Source: Omnitrophica bacterium RBG_13_46_9 | GTDB taxonomy: Bacteria > Omnitrophota > Gorgyraeia > JABMRN01 > RBG-13-46-9 | Length of the DNA: 10,187 bases | Direction of reading: 5' to 3' | Assembly (NCBI GenBank): GCA_001804045.1 | Contig: MHFD01000030.1 | Location: 5,310 to 15,496, forward strand | In this document: piece after piece, positions 1-9,600 of the stretch | Position numbering within the stretch: position 1 is the first letter of the stretch | Layout: every line of letters begins with the position of its first letter | Notes under the pieces: model-generated | Seen by the model: the letters and a program-made list of their open reading frames with translations, nothing else | Database searches by the model: none | Told to the model about the DNA's origin: nothing | Made by a program: the position numbers and the translations under genes

Positions 1-140
1 CCGGCTATTATCTTCAGCCCCGCGAATTTATTGGATCTTAAAGTCGCTGAGACGGTGAATAAAGTCAGGGGGCCGGGAATCATGGCGCCTGAAATACCGA
101 TAGCGACACCCGTAAACAGTAAAAATATTAGACTTATCAT
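1..140 (-). CDS. LysE/RhtB-type amino acid exporter, N-terminal fragment cut by the window edge
   Basis: Forty-six complete codons run from the ATG at 138-140 off the left edge; the rest of the gene (the family is usually about 200 residues) lies outside the window. The translation begins MISLIFLLFTGVAIGISGAM and continues IPGPLTLFTVSATLRSNKFAGLKIIAG. This matches the first membrane helix of the LysE/RhtB family: a hydrophobic stretch with spaced glycines, the PGP motif (residues 22-24), then a short basic segment before a Gly-containing second helix. Known members export amino acids or related small metabolites across the inner membrane; the substrate cannot be told from this fragment. The start is well fixed: an in-frame TAA lies seven codons upstream and no other ATG, GTG or TTG intervenes. 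No good Shine-Dalgarno is seen; AAGGG is about 15 bases upstream, which is too far to be convincing. The gene sits 66 bases after the glycosidase. Family call fairly sure, substrate unknown. Confidence 0.75.
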   Translation of the reverse strand, partial: MISLIFLLFTGVAIGISGAMIPGPLTLFTVSATLRSNKFAGLKIIA

Positions 141-164
141 TTTTTTATATGCCGACCCTTATTG

Positions 165-193
165 AAAAAAGAGACCATAGACCTGGACATGGC
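165..193 (-). terminator. possible weak Rho-independent terminator after the glycosidase gene
   Basis: On the minus-strand transcript, 14 bases after the glycosidase stop codon, GCCAUG (188-193) can pair with UAUGGU (174-179) around an 8-base loop. The pairing has four Watson-Crick pairs and two G-U pairs. A short CUC spacer and six U residues (165-170) follow. The U tract and position are right, but the stem is short and weak, so this may be chance. If real, it separates the glycosidase from the exporter gene. Confidence 0.3.
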
Positions 194-206
194 TTTGGGA
201 AATGTT

Positions 207-2513
207 TTAATCCCTCTTCTTTATTTTGCAGGCGATATCAAGAGAGAGTTCCGGTATCTTTATCGGTAACATATTGTTTTTGCATGCCCTTGTCTCTTTG
301 CCTGCAATAATGCCTTTAACGGTATCCCACCATTCTATTTCGTATTCTCCATCCGTTGATTTCAGATCGAATGAGATATTGCGGACAGGTTTGATCTCTC
401 TATTTCGATAAACATTATACCAAATACTCTCTCTGTTTTGGACCCAAAGGATCGATTCGCCATTTCTCGATAGCCCCAAAACCCTTATAAAAGGAATGCT
501 TTCGTCCCTGTAATCAGTCAGTGTCAAAGCCTTTAACCTGATCCAATCTTTTCCTGTGTTTTCGAGCCGGATATCATGTCTGCCTTCAGGTATATCTATT
601 TCGTATGTCTTGTCATATTTAGCGACGTATATATTATATTCTTTAAGAAGCCTGCAGCTTCTCCATTCGCCCTCGCCCGGCCCCGTGCCGAAAGAATGGC
701 ACCATATCTCCTTTCCGTCAAGATGCATATGAAGTTCCGCGTCTTGCGCTACGCTGTCCACATCCAGGATAAATTTGCCGTCCTTCGGATAATCCACATG
801 AAAGGTCGGGATAAAGCGTAAATCACCCTCCTTTGTCATTCCGTGGATAAACTGATTGATTTTTCCTTTTACCTCGCCTGTCTGCGCGACTGTTATGTCA
901 TCCCCCCCCTCCTCGGCCCAATCGCCTTCGCACGGCAGGGTGAGGTCAGAGTATCTTTTTTCGTCGGTCTCAAGCTTCAGATTTTCTATGCTTGCGATCT
1001 CCCATTTACCTTCGAGCCATTCTATGCCCTCGACAAAGTTTGATATCGACTTGAACTGATAATAGAGGCCTTTTTTATCTATGTATTCTTTCCAATGTGT
1101 CATGGCCGTTCCGAAAGACCTGCCCATAACGCTTGCCCAAAGCGAGTTGTGGACATGCAGCCCCTTGCCTTCTTTATCGTATTTCATATCGTCCGCTCCG
1201 CAATCCAGGCCGAATTCAGCCATGATGTGCGGCTTATTGTATTTTTCTGTCATGTATATGCACCTGTCATATATCGCTTTTGCCATATCTGCGATATTGC
1301 CGCGCTCGCCGTATAAATGGGTTTGGGTGTAGTCTATGTCTTTTATATCCCATATTTGAGATTCGTCATAGCTGTGCTTGTCTTCAAAAGGATATCCGAT
1401 ACTTGTCGTGACAAGATGGCCGTATGCGTCATTTTCTTTTATGAAATGCGCCATTTCCTCCACCCATTCCTTAGGGGCGTTTACCTCATTCCACAGTTCG
1501 AATGCGAGTATATTCAGGGAATGACCCCACCTTGCAAGGATATATCTGAGGTGCCTTTTATATAATTTTTTAGCTTCCTCATCTGTCCAGAAGTCTTCCG
1601 GCTTTTCGCAGGGGCCTCCGTTTTTGATATTATAAGGGTTCTTCTCCCATCGGTTTTCGCCCCAATAACCCTTTTTGTCCATAATGCTTCCATAGGTATC
1701 CAGCGTAAGCAGTAGGTATATTCTTTTTTCTTTCGCAAGCCCTATTATATAATCCAGTCTCCAAGAGTTATCCAGACTATATTTCCCCGGGCCATAAGCC
1801 GTACCCTGGGTCTGGCTGGAATCCACCCACTCTAAAGCAAGGTTCCACTCGACAAGCCAGATACGGCTGTAGTTGCAGCCATTTTCAGCAAGCTTTGTGA
1901 AGTAATAGTCATAGCCGTAAGTCTGTTCCTTCCGTTTTGTCCATGCGACGCTTTCGCCTACCGCAAAATAGGGCTTCCCTGAGTCGAATCTCATATAATA
2001 AACACTGTCTTTATCTACCCGTATAAAGCCCGGGATATCGGATTTTGTCACACTGAATTTCTTGCCCTTGGACCTGACGGTTTTACCTTTATTTGTTGCT
2101 TCGATGTAATAGCCATATGTCCCGGTTTCGGCCGGGGTGAAACGTATTTTCCACAATGGACCAGCCACTTTATCCAGATATTCTTTATTGCGTTCGTATC
2201 TGCGGCTGAATTCCTGATAGAAAAAAGCGGGGATGGTTTTCTCTTGTCCGGATGGCGCGATAAAATGGCCTAAGACTTCTATCTGGTCCGGGTCGAAAGG
2301 ATTGTCATATGAGGCGGATAGGTCTATATTGAGTTCCAGAGAATCATAACAGCATATGGTAGGCTTGTCTATTTCTGCATTATGTATCTTTAAATTTGCG
2401 GTATCTCTAAAGATGTCTTCAGATGATGATATGGCATGGCTTGATAATATCGCAAATATTGCTATAAGGCAAAATATGCTCTTTTTCATCTTATACCGCC
2501 GTCTGTAATTCAT
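207..2513 (-). CDS. secreted DUF5060 glycoside hydrolase with a GH-A (GH5-like) TIM barrel and C-terminal beta domains
   Basis: This is a predicted exported beta-glycosidase or endoglycanase; the substrate is unknown. Numbered from the ATG at 2513 (768 aa), residues 9-30 form a Sec signal peptide (MKK, then a hydrophobic core ending SHA at 25-27) with no lipobox. Residues about 40-155 match the DUF5060 beta-sandwich found at the front of many glycosidases. Residues about 165-480 are a TIM barrel with clan GH-A marks: ELWNEVN with N342 and the acid/base E343, H399 and Y401 in THLYGE, the likely nucleophile E433 in MAEFG, and W474 near the last strand. Residues about 555-668 look like a galactose-binding-fold carbohydrate-binding domain. 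Residues about 674-765 (YEIEWWDT, ending LPIKIPELSLDIACKI) resemble the small beta domain, labelled putative collagen-binding, that closes DUF4038/DUF5060 hydrolases. Both catalytic glutamates are present, so activity is likely. The start is probably M9 (2489), because a promoter would place the transcript start at or past the ATG at 2513. The gene follows the giant synthase-like gene after 35 bases. Domain boundaries are by eye. Confidence 0.85.
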   Translation of the reverse strand: MNYRRRYKMKKSIFCLIAIFAILSSHAISSSEDIFRDTANLKIHNAEIDKPTICCYDSLELNIDLSASYDNPFDPDQIEVLGHFIAPSGQEKTIPAFFYQEFSRRYERNKEYLDKVAGPLWKIRFTPAETGTYGYYIEATNKGKTVRSKGKKFSVTKSDIPGFIRVDKDSVYYMRFDSGKPYFAVGESVAWTKRKEQTYGYDYYFTKLAENGCNYSRIWLVEWNLALEWVDSSQTQGTAYGPGKYSLDNSWRLDYIIGLAKEKRIYLLLTLDTYGSIMDKKGYWGENRWEKNPYNIKNGGPCEKPEDFWTDEEAKKLYKRHLRYILARWGHSLNILAFELWNEVNAPKEWVEEMAHFIKENDAYGHLVTTSIGYPFEDKHSYDESQIWDIKDIDYTQTHLYGERGNIADMAKAIYDRCIYMTEKYNKPHIMAEFGLDCGADDMKYDKEGKGLHVHNSLWASVMGRSFGTAMTHWKEYIDKKGLYYQFKSISNFVEGIEWLEGKWEIASIENLKLETDEKRYSDLTLPCEGDWAEEGGDDITVAQTGEVKGKINQFIHGMTKEGDLRFIPTFHVDYPKDGKFILDVDSVAQDAELHMHLDGKEIWCHSFGTGPGEGEWRSCRLLKEYNIYVAKYDKTYEIDIPEGRHDIRLENTGKDWIRLKALTLTDYRDESIPFIRVLGLSRNGESILWVQNRESIWYNVYRNREIKPVRNISFDLKSTDGEYEIEWWDTVKGIIAGKETRACKNNMLPIKIPELSLDIACKIKKRD
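2487..2513 (-). other. alternative start codons of the glycosidase: M1 (2513) or, preferred, M9 (2489)
   Basis: Two in-frame ATGs lie eight codons apart. M9 gives a textbook signal peptide beginning MKKSIF; M1 adds MNYRRRYK, an unusually long, basic but not impossible n-region. GGCGG (2496-2500) lies six bases before M9 and is a weak ribosome-binding match. Nothing comparable precedes M1. The upstream promoter would start RNA near 2508-2510, excluding M1 from that transcript. A read-through transcript from the giant gene could still use M1. Confidence 0.5.
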
Positions 2514-2515
2514 AT

Positions 2516-2544
2516 AGTATATCCGACTTTTAGTGGCATATCAA
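2516..2544 (-). promoter_or_regulatory. candidate sigma-70 promoter for the glycosidase gene
   Basis: On the minus strand the gap between the genes contains TTGATA (2539-2544), exactly 17 bases, then TATACT (2516-2521). Each hexamer matches the sigma-70 consensus (TTGACA, TATAAT) at five of six positions, with the optimal spacing. The -35 box begins only four bases after the stop codon of the giant gene. The expected transcription start is about 2508-2510, just at or beyond the first ATG. The gap is AT-rich, so a chance match is possible, but both boxes and the spacing agree. It implies the hydrolase can be expressed apart from the giant gene. Confidence 0.5.
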
Positions 2545-2548
2545 TACA

Positions 2549-3642
2549 TTATGCCGCTACGAGATATTCCCTAAGGAGCTGGTACATCTGTTTTAGATCT
2601 TTATAGTCGATCGGCTCTGCTTTTGGAAGCTTTATTCTGAAAAATTTGCCGTCCCTCATCGATTCAAAATCACTATAGGATATATCAGACCCCGTTATCC
2701 CTCTATATAAAGTATTCAATATGACATAGTCGTTATTAAATGCCGCGTTTAAGGCAAATGATAACATCTCTAAAATGGGTATATAATTCTGGTCCAGGAT
2801 CTCCTCATCATCGATCTCGGTTATAAAAGCGTTGTTTCTTTGCTGTATTTCTCTGCAATGACCATTGGTCATATTTTCTTTTTTTACGATCAACACGATA
2901 TCCGCATCCCCCTCTTCCTGAATGACTTTTTCTCTTTTTAGCCTTTCGATGTTGGCCTGTATATACCCCGCCAATCTATTCCCCGGACCTCTTACAAAAT
3001 AAACATTACCGAGTCTCCTTCTGTCGCTTTCCCGCTGCAGCTGCATTATGACCGGTAGCGCATATTGCTTTATATTGCCGATATCCGTATCCAGCGCTAA
3101 TATTGTGGGTTTTGTTTTTCTCTGTATTATCCCGGATCTTAAAGTCTCAGCAAATCTATCGGCGCTTTCTTTTATCCGGATAGCTGTTTCACGGTCAGGC
3201 AGTCCGTTATAGACCCCTGAATCAATCGATGGTTTTTTACCCGAAACGGCATCGCGTCCCTCCGGTCGCGGATCTGTCCCAGCCGTAGATATGGAACCCA
3301 TAGTATCATAGTAGAATTTCTCGATTATGGCCGCTTCTTCAGCTGATATGATACCTGTGTTAGCTTCCTGCTGAATATCCAGATGAGCGCCTCTTATTAT
3401 GTCCCTGACTTCATGCGCTATGACTTTCTTTAGGTCTTCCGACCTGTTTGCGAAAATAGAATACCTCAGGAGATTGTAACCTATGTAGACAGATGTAAAC
3501 GGAGTCTTTGTCTTTATCCCCTTTCCCGAGTGGGCGATTAAGTTATTATAGATATCTCTGAATACTATCGCCGGCAGATCTTCGTCTTCGATTACAATAG
3601 CCAATCTTGCGCCCGGGAGCGTATCGCTTGTCGGCTCTGCCA
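2549..3642 (-). other. domain: C-terminal part with HEVRD...H motif and an unrecognised alpha/beta domain (residues about 2140-2503)
   Basis: Residues 2140-2255 contain strands such as ARLAIVIED, the segment PFTSVYIGYNLLRYSIFA and then VIAHEVRDIIRGAH (2213-2226). The H2216-E2217 pair followed by H2226 recalls gluzincin-like helices, but the second histidine of HEXXH is replaced by D2220, so protease activity is not supported. Residues 2256-2290 are a polar linker. Residues 2310-2503 alternate strands and helices (TILALDTDIGN, GNVYFVRGPG, ADIVLIVKK, NAFITEIDD) and end in a helix, YKDLKQMYQLLREYLVAA. I cannot name this fold; it looks Rossmann-like. It could be a lineage-specific end module of giant proteins. 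Confidence 0.4.
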
Positions 3643-6600
3643 TAATGCCGAAGCCTTCTATCAAATTTTGCTTAAATCGCTCGTTTTTAAGATGTTTCAG
3701 AAGCATTCTCCTTGTAGACGCGGGAGATCTCAGCTTTACCAGGTTATGCATCATAAGGTCCGCAATAGCGTCGTCATTTAATGAACGCAATCCGCTTACC
3801 TGCTCAGCCCTAACGGCAAACATTCGGCCTTCGTTAGCGGCTTTATCCAGGGCCGGATGGGTTTCTTTCCGTTCATCGACTTCTCCTGTCGAAAGATTGG
3901 TGTCCGAAGAAGCGTGATAGGCGATTCTCTCCTCATGCTCCAGCTCTTTTGTTTTTTGTATCAGGACCTCTTTTATTTTTTTTACGAATATCTCCCCGTG
4001 AAGCCTGTGAGCTGTCTGCCTCCAGTGGCTGTCCATCTCTTTGGCGATCTGCTTAAAATATAAAACGACAGCTATCACGGAATGGCAGTAATAATAGAAC
4101 ATGGCAAAATTCATCACAATTTTTTGAAACATAGCATATCTCATCTTGCCTATTTTTAGCGCGAACGGCCCGATCGATATCATTCCTTCTTCGAGCCGCC
4201 TGATTTTTGTTACCTGTTTTTCTATATCGGATTCGATTATTTTATTTACCTCTTCTTCCAGGGTGTCCGAGAGCTTGCGAAGTTCATCCCATGGCTTTTC
4301 TATTCTGCTTAAACTTGAGAATATGTCAGAAAGGGCCGCGTTTACCTCCGGGTCCTCCCATAATTTACTCTTGCCTTTGCCTCTTTGTTTTTCGGTAAGT
4401 TCCCGATGCTTTTTTACAAGGTCGTTAGCCCTTTCTAATAACTCAGCCGGATCCCTTTCGGCATCTAATTCGTCTGCCGTGTCCCGCAACCGGCGTATAT
4501 CCTGAAATAAGGCTTCGATATCGTGATTCGTACGGTTTTTGTATTCTTCCACTATCCTTTTGAGGTCATCTATCGATTTATCGACCATTTCTTCTTCATC
4601 GGGCCTTTTGTTTAAAATGGGTATTAGACCCAGAAGTATGATTGTGACAATGCCTATGCTGAATAATATTAGACTGGACTGGATGTCTGTCGGCATCCAC
4701 CACAAAATTTCCAGAAAATGATCCATGATTCCGGAAGTGAATCCATATAGAAGATGCAATTTCATGGCCACAGCCAGTCGGGAAACGGCGAAAACGACCC
4801 CCCACACAGAGGTTCTTATGATAACATAGGCAAATAAGGGCCCGCTTATGGAAAGGAGTATTATGGATACAAATGAATGAAACCAATTTGCCGCGCCATA
4901 ATCTTTGATTGACTGAACAGGATGATGTATGACCTGCGGTATCGACTGGAAGTGCCCTCCTATCCATCTGCTATGCTGGGCCCACCATCTAGGGCCTAAC
5001 GGCGGCAGAGATTCTTCATAGGTGGGAGCCAGATATCCGTCTACCAGCAGCGTCCTGTATTTCTTTTTAGCCAGATCCAATGCAACGGCCCAGTCTTCCG
5101 CTACGTTATATTCCGGAAAGAAAGAAACATAGTAAGCCAACGTGGCGAAATGGAAATTGCTTGATGTCCCCGCTGAAAACGCGAGCGCGTTCATATTTCT
5201 TGTGTCTGACCCCATGTAAAACATTATTTTTCCGATGATCAGTCCTGCCATGCAGCCTGTGATACTTCCGATCAACGCGCCAAAAATGCCGTAACACATA
5301 CCGAACCATATTGCTTCGATTAGGGAGAAAAAGATCATTGTCTTATCGAATCTATATGCGGAAAAACCCGGAAGGATTAAATTGAACCAGAATGTCCATT
5401 CAAGATGCGACATCTGGTTTTCACCGAACATTTTAGCGACTAGGATGCCCTGGTAATCGACCGGTATCGTCCTTCGCTCAAACTCCGACAGGACAAAGCT
5501 TTCTTTTGATGAATATTTTTTGTCCAATACCCCTAATAAGCGCTTATAATATTTCTCCAGCTTATCGGTATCCACATCGTATTTATGCCTCCTTGCCTTA
5601 ATGGCTTCCTCTTCCTGCAGCCCGCGTTCAATGCCGGCCATAAGTTCGATGTCCGCCTTTACGCCCATTACGGTTATAAAATATTTGAGCCTCTCATGGC
5701 TATTTTTAAAATCCATTGCGCTTACAGCGCTTTCTAGGATGATATATCTTTCCGCTAACGACACGGGCAGATTCAAATCCACTCCCCATTCGCCGATGCG
5801 CTTATATAGTCCGGGATCACCTCTTTTTATCAATGCCGGTTTAATGTTTTCCGGATGAAATCCGCCGTCTGCCATCATCAGGTTCTCTACATCCTGGACG
5901 GTCGCTCTTATTTTGGCATTTGCTGTTAGCATAGACCATACCTGCAGCGCGCCAGGGTCATCTTCCAGGTCCCAGATCATCAGAAAATCGGGCAGTTTTT
6001 CCTGCAGCTTCGGATATTCACAAAGGCCTTCCACGACAGCCTGCATATGGGCAATTGTTTTATTTACCGTTTTTGGCTTGTTCTTCGGTTTTTCCTGTTG
6101 GCCGGGTTTGTTAGAGGTGGTTACGGGCCCGAAATAAGGAATGACATATTCCGGCAACCTGCCTTCAGCTTTTGCTCTTTCGACCATTTTAATGGCCTGT
6201 TTGTCTCTTTCTTCCAGGGCCAGGAGAAATATTACATTAGGGTAATTAAGCAAGCGGACTTTATGATTTACCAATTCTATAATGTCAGGGTCGTTGACTG
6301 CCGGAATGACAATGGCCTGCAAAGGGAAGATGTCATTTATTATGGTTCTTTCTTTTTCCTGCCACTCATCGCGTCTATTCAACAGATCAATGACTATGCC
6401 GATAAGCTTTCCGGTCACTTCCGTATCGCCCAAACCGGTGGTATCTATGTCCAGCCTTGAAAGGATATCAGATTTTCTTGTTTTATGGATGTTATTAAGA
6501 AAAATACAGATATCGGTGACAGGGTTTATGAGCAGTTCCTTGAATTCCCTATCCGTCAGCGTACTTACTATAGTTTTTACTGAATCAATGCCGCCCGATC

Positions 6601-9600
6601 TCTGTTTTGCGGACTTTGGCAGGATTTCAATTAATATGTCCCTTGGTATAGCCGCTGCCACGTCTTCTCTCTGGATTTTGAATCGTCCGCTTTTGGCAAA
6701 AAAACCATAAATACCCAGATATGTCAGATAGGCCAATATGCCCAATGATAGCCATGAGGCGGATGTGTCGATTACCTGTAAGGGGAACAGCACCGGATGG
6801 CCGATGCAGTATCCAATACCCACTAAAGCGGCTAAGGATATCAGCATGGATTTTATCAGAGGCAACATATACCTTGACTTAAGGCTCTTATACGCCCTCT
6901 CTTCAGGCTCCCACCCTTCGACGAAGCCGACATTCCTCTCTATTGCCGCAGCCCTTTCTTTTCTGGCGCTTTTTAAAGCTCCATCTATGGTCAACGTTTC
7001 TTTTTCAACCAATTCTTTGGCTGCTCTCAGGTCTTGGATCAATCCGGAAATGATCGCAGGCACTTCTTCCATAATCAGATTTTTATGGACTCTTTTGCCT
7101 TTCGCGCCCTTGTATATCCATCCCCGCCAGCCATCGGATTCTTCGAATCCGAATATGTCTGCGCCGATTTGGATTCTGCGCGTCTGATCGGGGAATGACA
7201 GGGACCTCAGATTCGGGCCGGCTTGCGCTGACACCATTCGCAGCTCCTCTTGGGCGAATTTTATTGTGGGCATAAGGCTTTTATATACGACTCTCGGCGA
7301 AACGGGTTTTTCGGCTTCCTCGAATTCCGCTTCCCTGGGAAGGTCTTTCAAAACGGACTCCTCCAATGAGGCCAGCAGTAATATGTCCGTGAAAGTAGTG
7401 ACGCATTTTACCATCCGGAGCGCGGCTCTCTTCTGTTTATAAGTACCGATCCTGGGATCCCGCGCCAGACCTTCCTCCGTTTCTCCGATCATGGATAAAG
7501 TATTATCAAACAATTTGTCAAGATATACGTTCTCTGTTAGCCCCGTTCTTAGTCCGGATATAGCCGTTTTAAGGTCGCCTAAAGTACTTTTTATCGCTTC
7601 TAGCCCCTTTAATCCTGTTAACGTTTGCGCAGTGCCTTTAAGCGCGATTATTCTATCCAGCGACAGATTGTCAAACGGCATGCTGCCCCTTATGCCGTCA
7701 ACCGTTTCAAGAGTCGCATCTGTTTCTTTTAGCGCATTTCTTAAGAGTGCCACCGCTTTCCCAGCGGGTATAGGATTTATTTTTCCGCTCGACAAAAGGA
7801 TATTGGCTTCTTCCAGCGCGTCTTTGATATCGTCCTCACAGATTTCAAGGATTTCTATCCCTGCGCTTATTCTCTCAAGAGCCTGCCAGTCTGCCTCTCT
7901 GTCCTCTTTTTTTTGCTCTTCTGTCTTCATGAACTGGTCTATGACTTCTTCGATGCGCGTGGTGGGTAACCCCGCGAGTTTATAGAGATCATAAAACAGG
8001 ATGAGCGTATCCGCCGAAGTGGGTAGCCTGCCTGTGATCTTCCAGGCATACCTTCTTTTAAATTCTAATACGGTTTCTTCATGCCTCCTCAGAACTTCGG
8101 CAGTTATCGCCCGCATCTTTTCATCGACGGGCAGTATTTTTACGGGAAAACGGAATTCATGGTCCGTGCCTTCGACTTTGAATGTCTCGTATTCCATCTC
8201 GTACCCTTTTTTTAAAATACTCGCCCCCGGATATGTTTCTACGTAGGTGTAATAAGTGGGCGGCGCTCCTTTTGCGATTAGCTCCGTTGCCGAATCAACG
8301 GTGATGCGAAGGTCGCTTAACGTTATGGTGGGATAAAAAAGGATAAAATTTATTCTTGGGGTTATGCCGGCTTTCAGCGTATCCTCTATGGCCTTTATCG
8401 CTACCTCGCCCATATTGCTTCCGCCTCTTACTTTTTTGCCGATATCGCGTAGCGTCCTGTCCGAAAACGATTCGATCCCGAAACTCAAAATACCGAATCC
8501 GGACTGCTTGATTCTTTTGAGCAAAGGATAATTTACGTCGTCCACCCTCGACATGCAGATGAAGTGAAGGTCCTTGGTCCCAAAGTCCCTGTCTATTATT
8601 TCGCAAAGCTCCCTCACCCTTTTTTCGCTTATCATAAAATCGTCATCATTGAAGTAGAACGCCTGGACATCCGGATATTCCGCGACGGCCCTTTTTATCA
8701 AAAGCCCTATATCTTTAGCGGATAACAGTCGGACCTTCTGTTTTTTACCGGAAGCGTCATCCAGAAAATGCGTAGAGGAGCAAAAATCGCATCCCACAGG
8801 GCAGTGAGTTTCGCAGTATAACCTTATTGTGCGGCTATAATTGTCCGCCCTCATCATCCTTAGATGCGTGGTAGAATAGGTCTCTTTGACCGCCTGCCAA
8901 TACCGTTTATACGGCACCTTAGAAAAATCTATAGCCAGAGAAACAGCCCGCAGGTCGTCCAAAGTATAGGGCGTTATATATTCGGTTGTTACGGTGCCGC
9001 TTGCCGATTTTATATATAAACCCCTTATGAAGCTGAATTGATCTACGGGCTTATCCTGTCTATGATTCATGACCATATCCAATATCGGAAACTCTCCGAA
9101 GCCCCTTGTGACCACATTTACAGGAGTATGTTCCATGAATATTTGATAGTTAAAAGCAGCCCCCTGGCCGCCTGCCAATAGGATCGAATCCGGAGACCAA
9201 TCGCTGACCTTATATATCAGTTTTAAAGTATTCCTTAATGTGGGATGAAGCACGCTGAAACCGATAAATTCATAATGATTTTCCTTTATTATTTTTTCCA
9301 GCTTCTCTATACCGTCCAGGTCTATGTCATAAACATCCGCCGACACCCCGAATACCTCAAGATACGAGGCGATCCTATGCAGGGCTAATTGGGGGGCGGT
9401 AAACAGCCCTCCCCTGAGGTCCTCCGTCATGTATGAGCCGATGAGCAGGACTCTGGGGGTATTTGTCATAGGCCTTTCGTTATTAAACCCCTTATAATCC
9501 TCTTTTGACACTATGGGCAGAACAAGATGCCTGGAGACAGCCGCAAAAGTCACGTCTTTTTCACATTTGAAAAGATCCGTAAGTTTTGCCTTTACTTCAT

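Noticed and set aside
141..172. A TATAAA box just before the exporter ATG as a promoter
   Set aside because: It would place the RNA start on or after the ATG, and the position 17 bases upstream (TCTTTT) does not resemble a -35 box.
3371..3448. Calling the C-terminal region a zinc protease
   Set aside because: The HEXXH motif is not complete (HEVRD), and the surrounding sequence does not otherwise identify a peptidase family.
4596..4967. A 123-codon minus-strand ORF inside the giant gene in another frame
   Set aside because: Its translation is rich in His, Arg and Cys with no domain pattern, and it overlaps a membrane segment of the real frame; it is an out-of-frame shadow. The same applies to the minus-strand frames at 1514-1738, 5106-5309 and 8295-8606.
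3986..6883. Cyclic beta-1,2-glucan synthase (NdvB-like) as the identity of the giant protein
   Set aside because: Size and GT motifs raise the idea, but there is no GH94-like phosphorylase or glucoamylase-like region, and the N-terminal half is a radical SAM enzyme.
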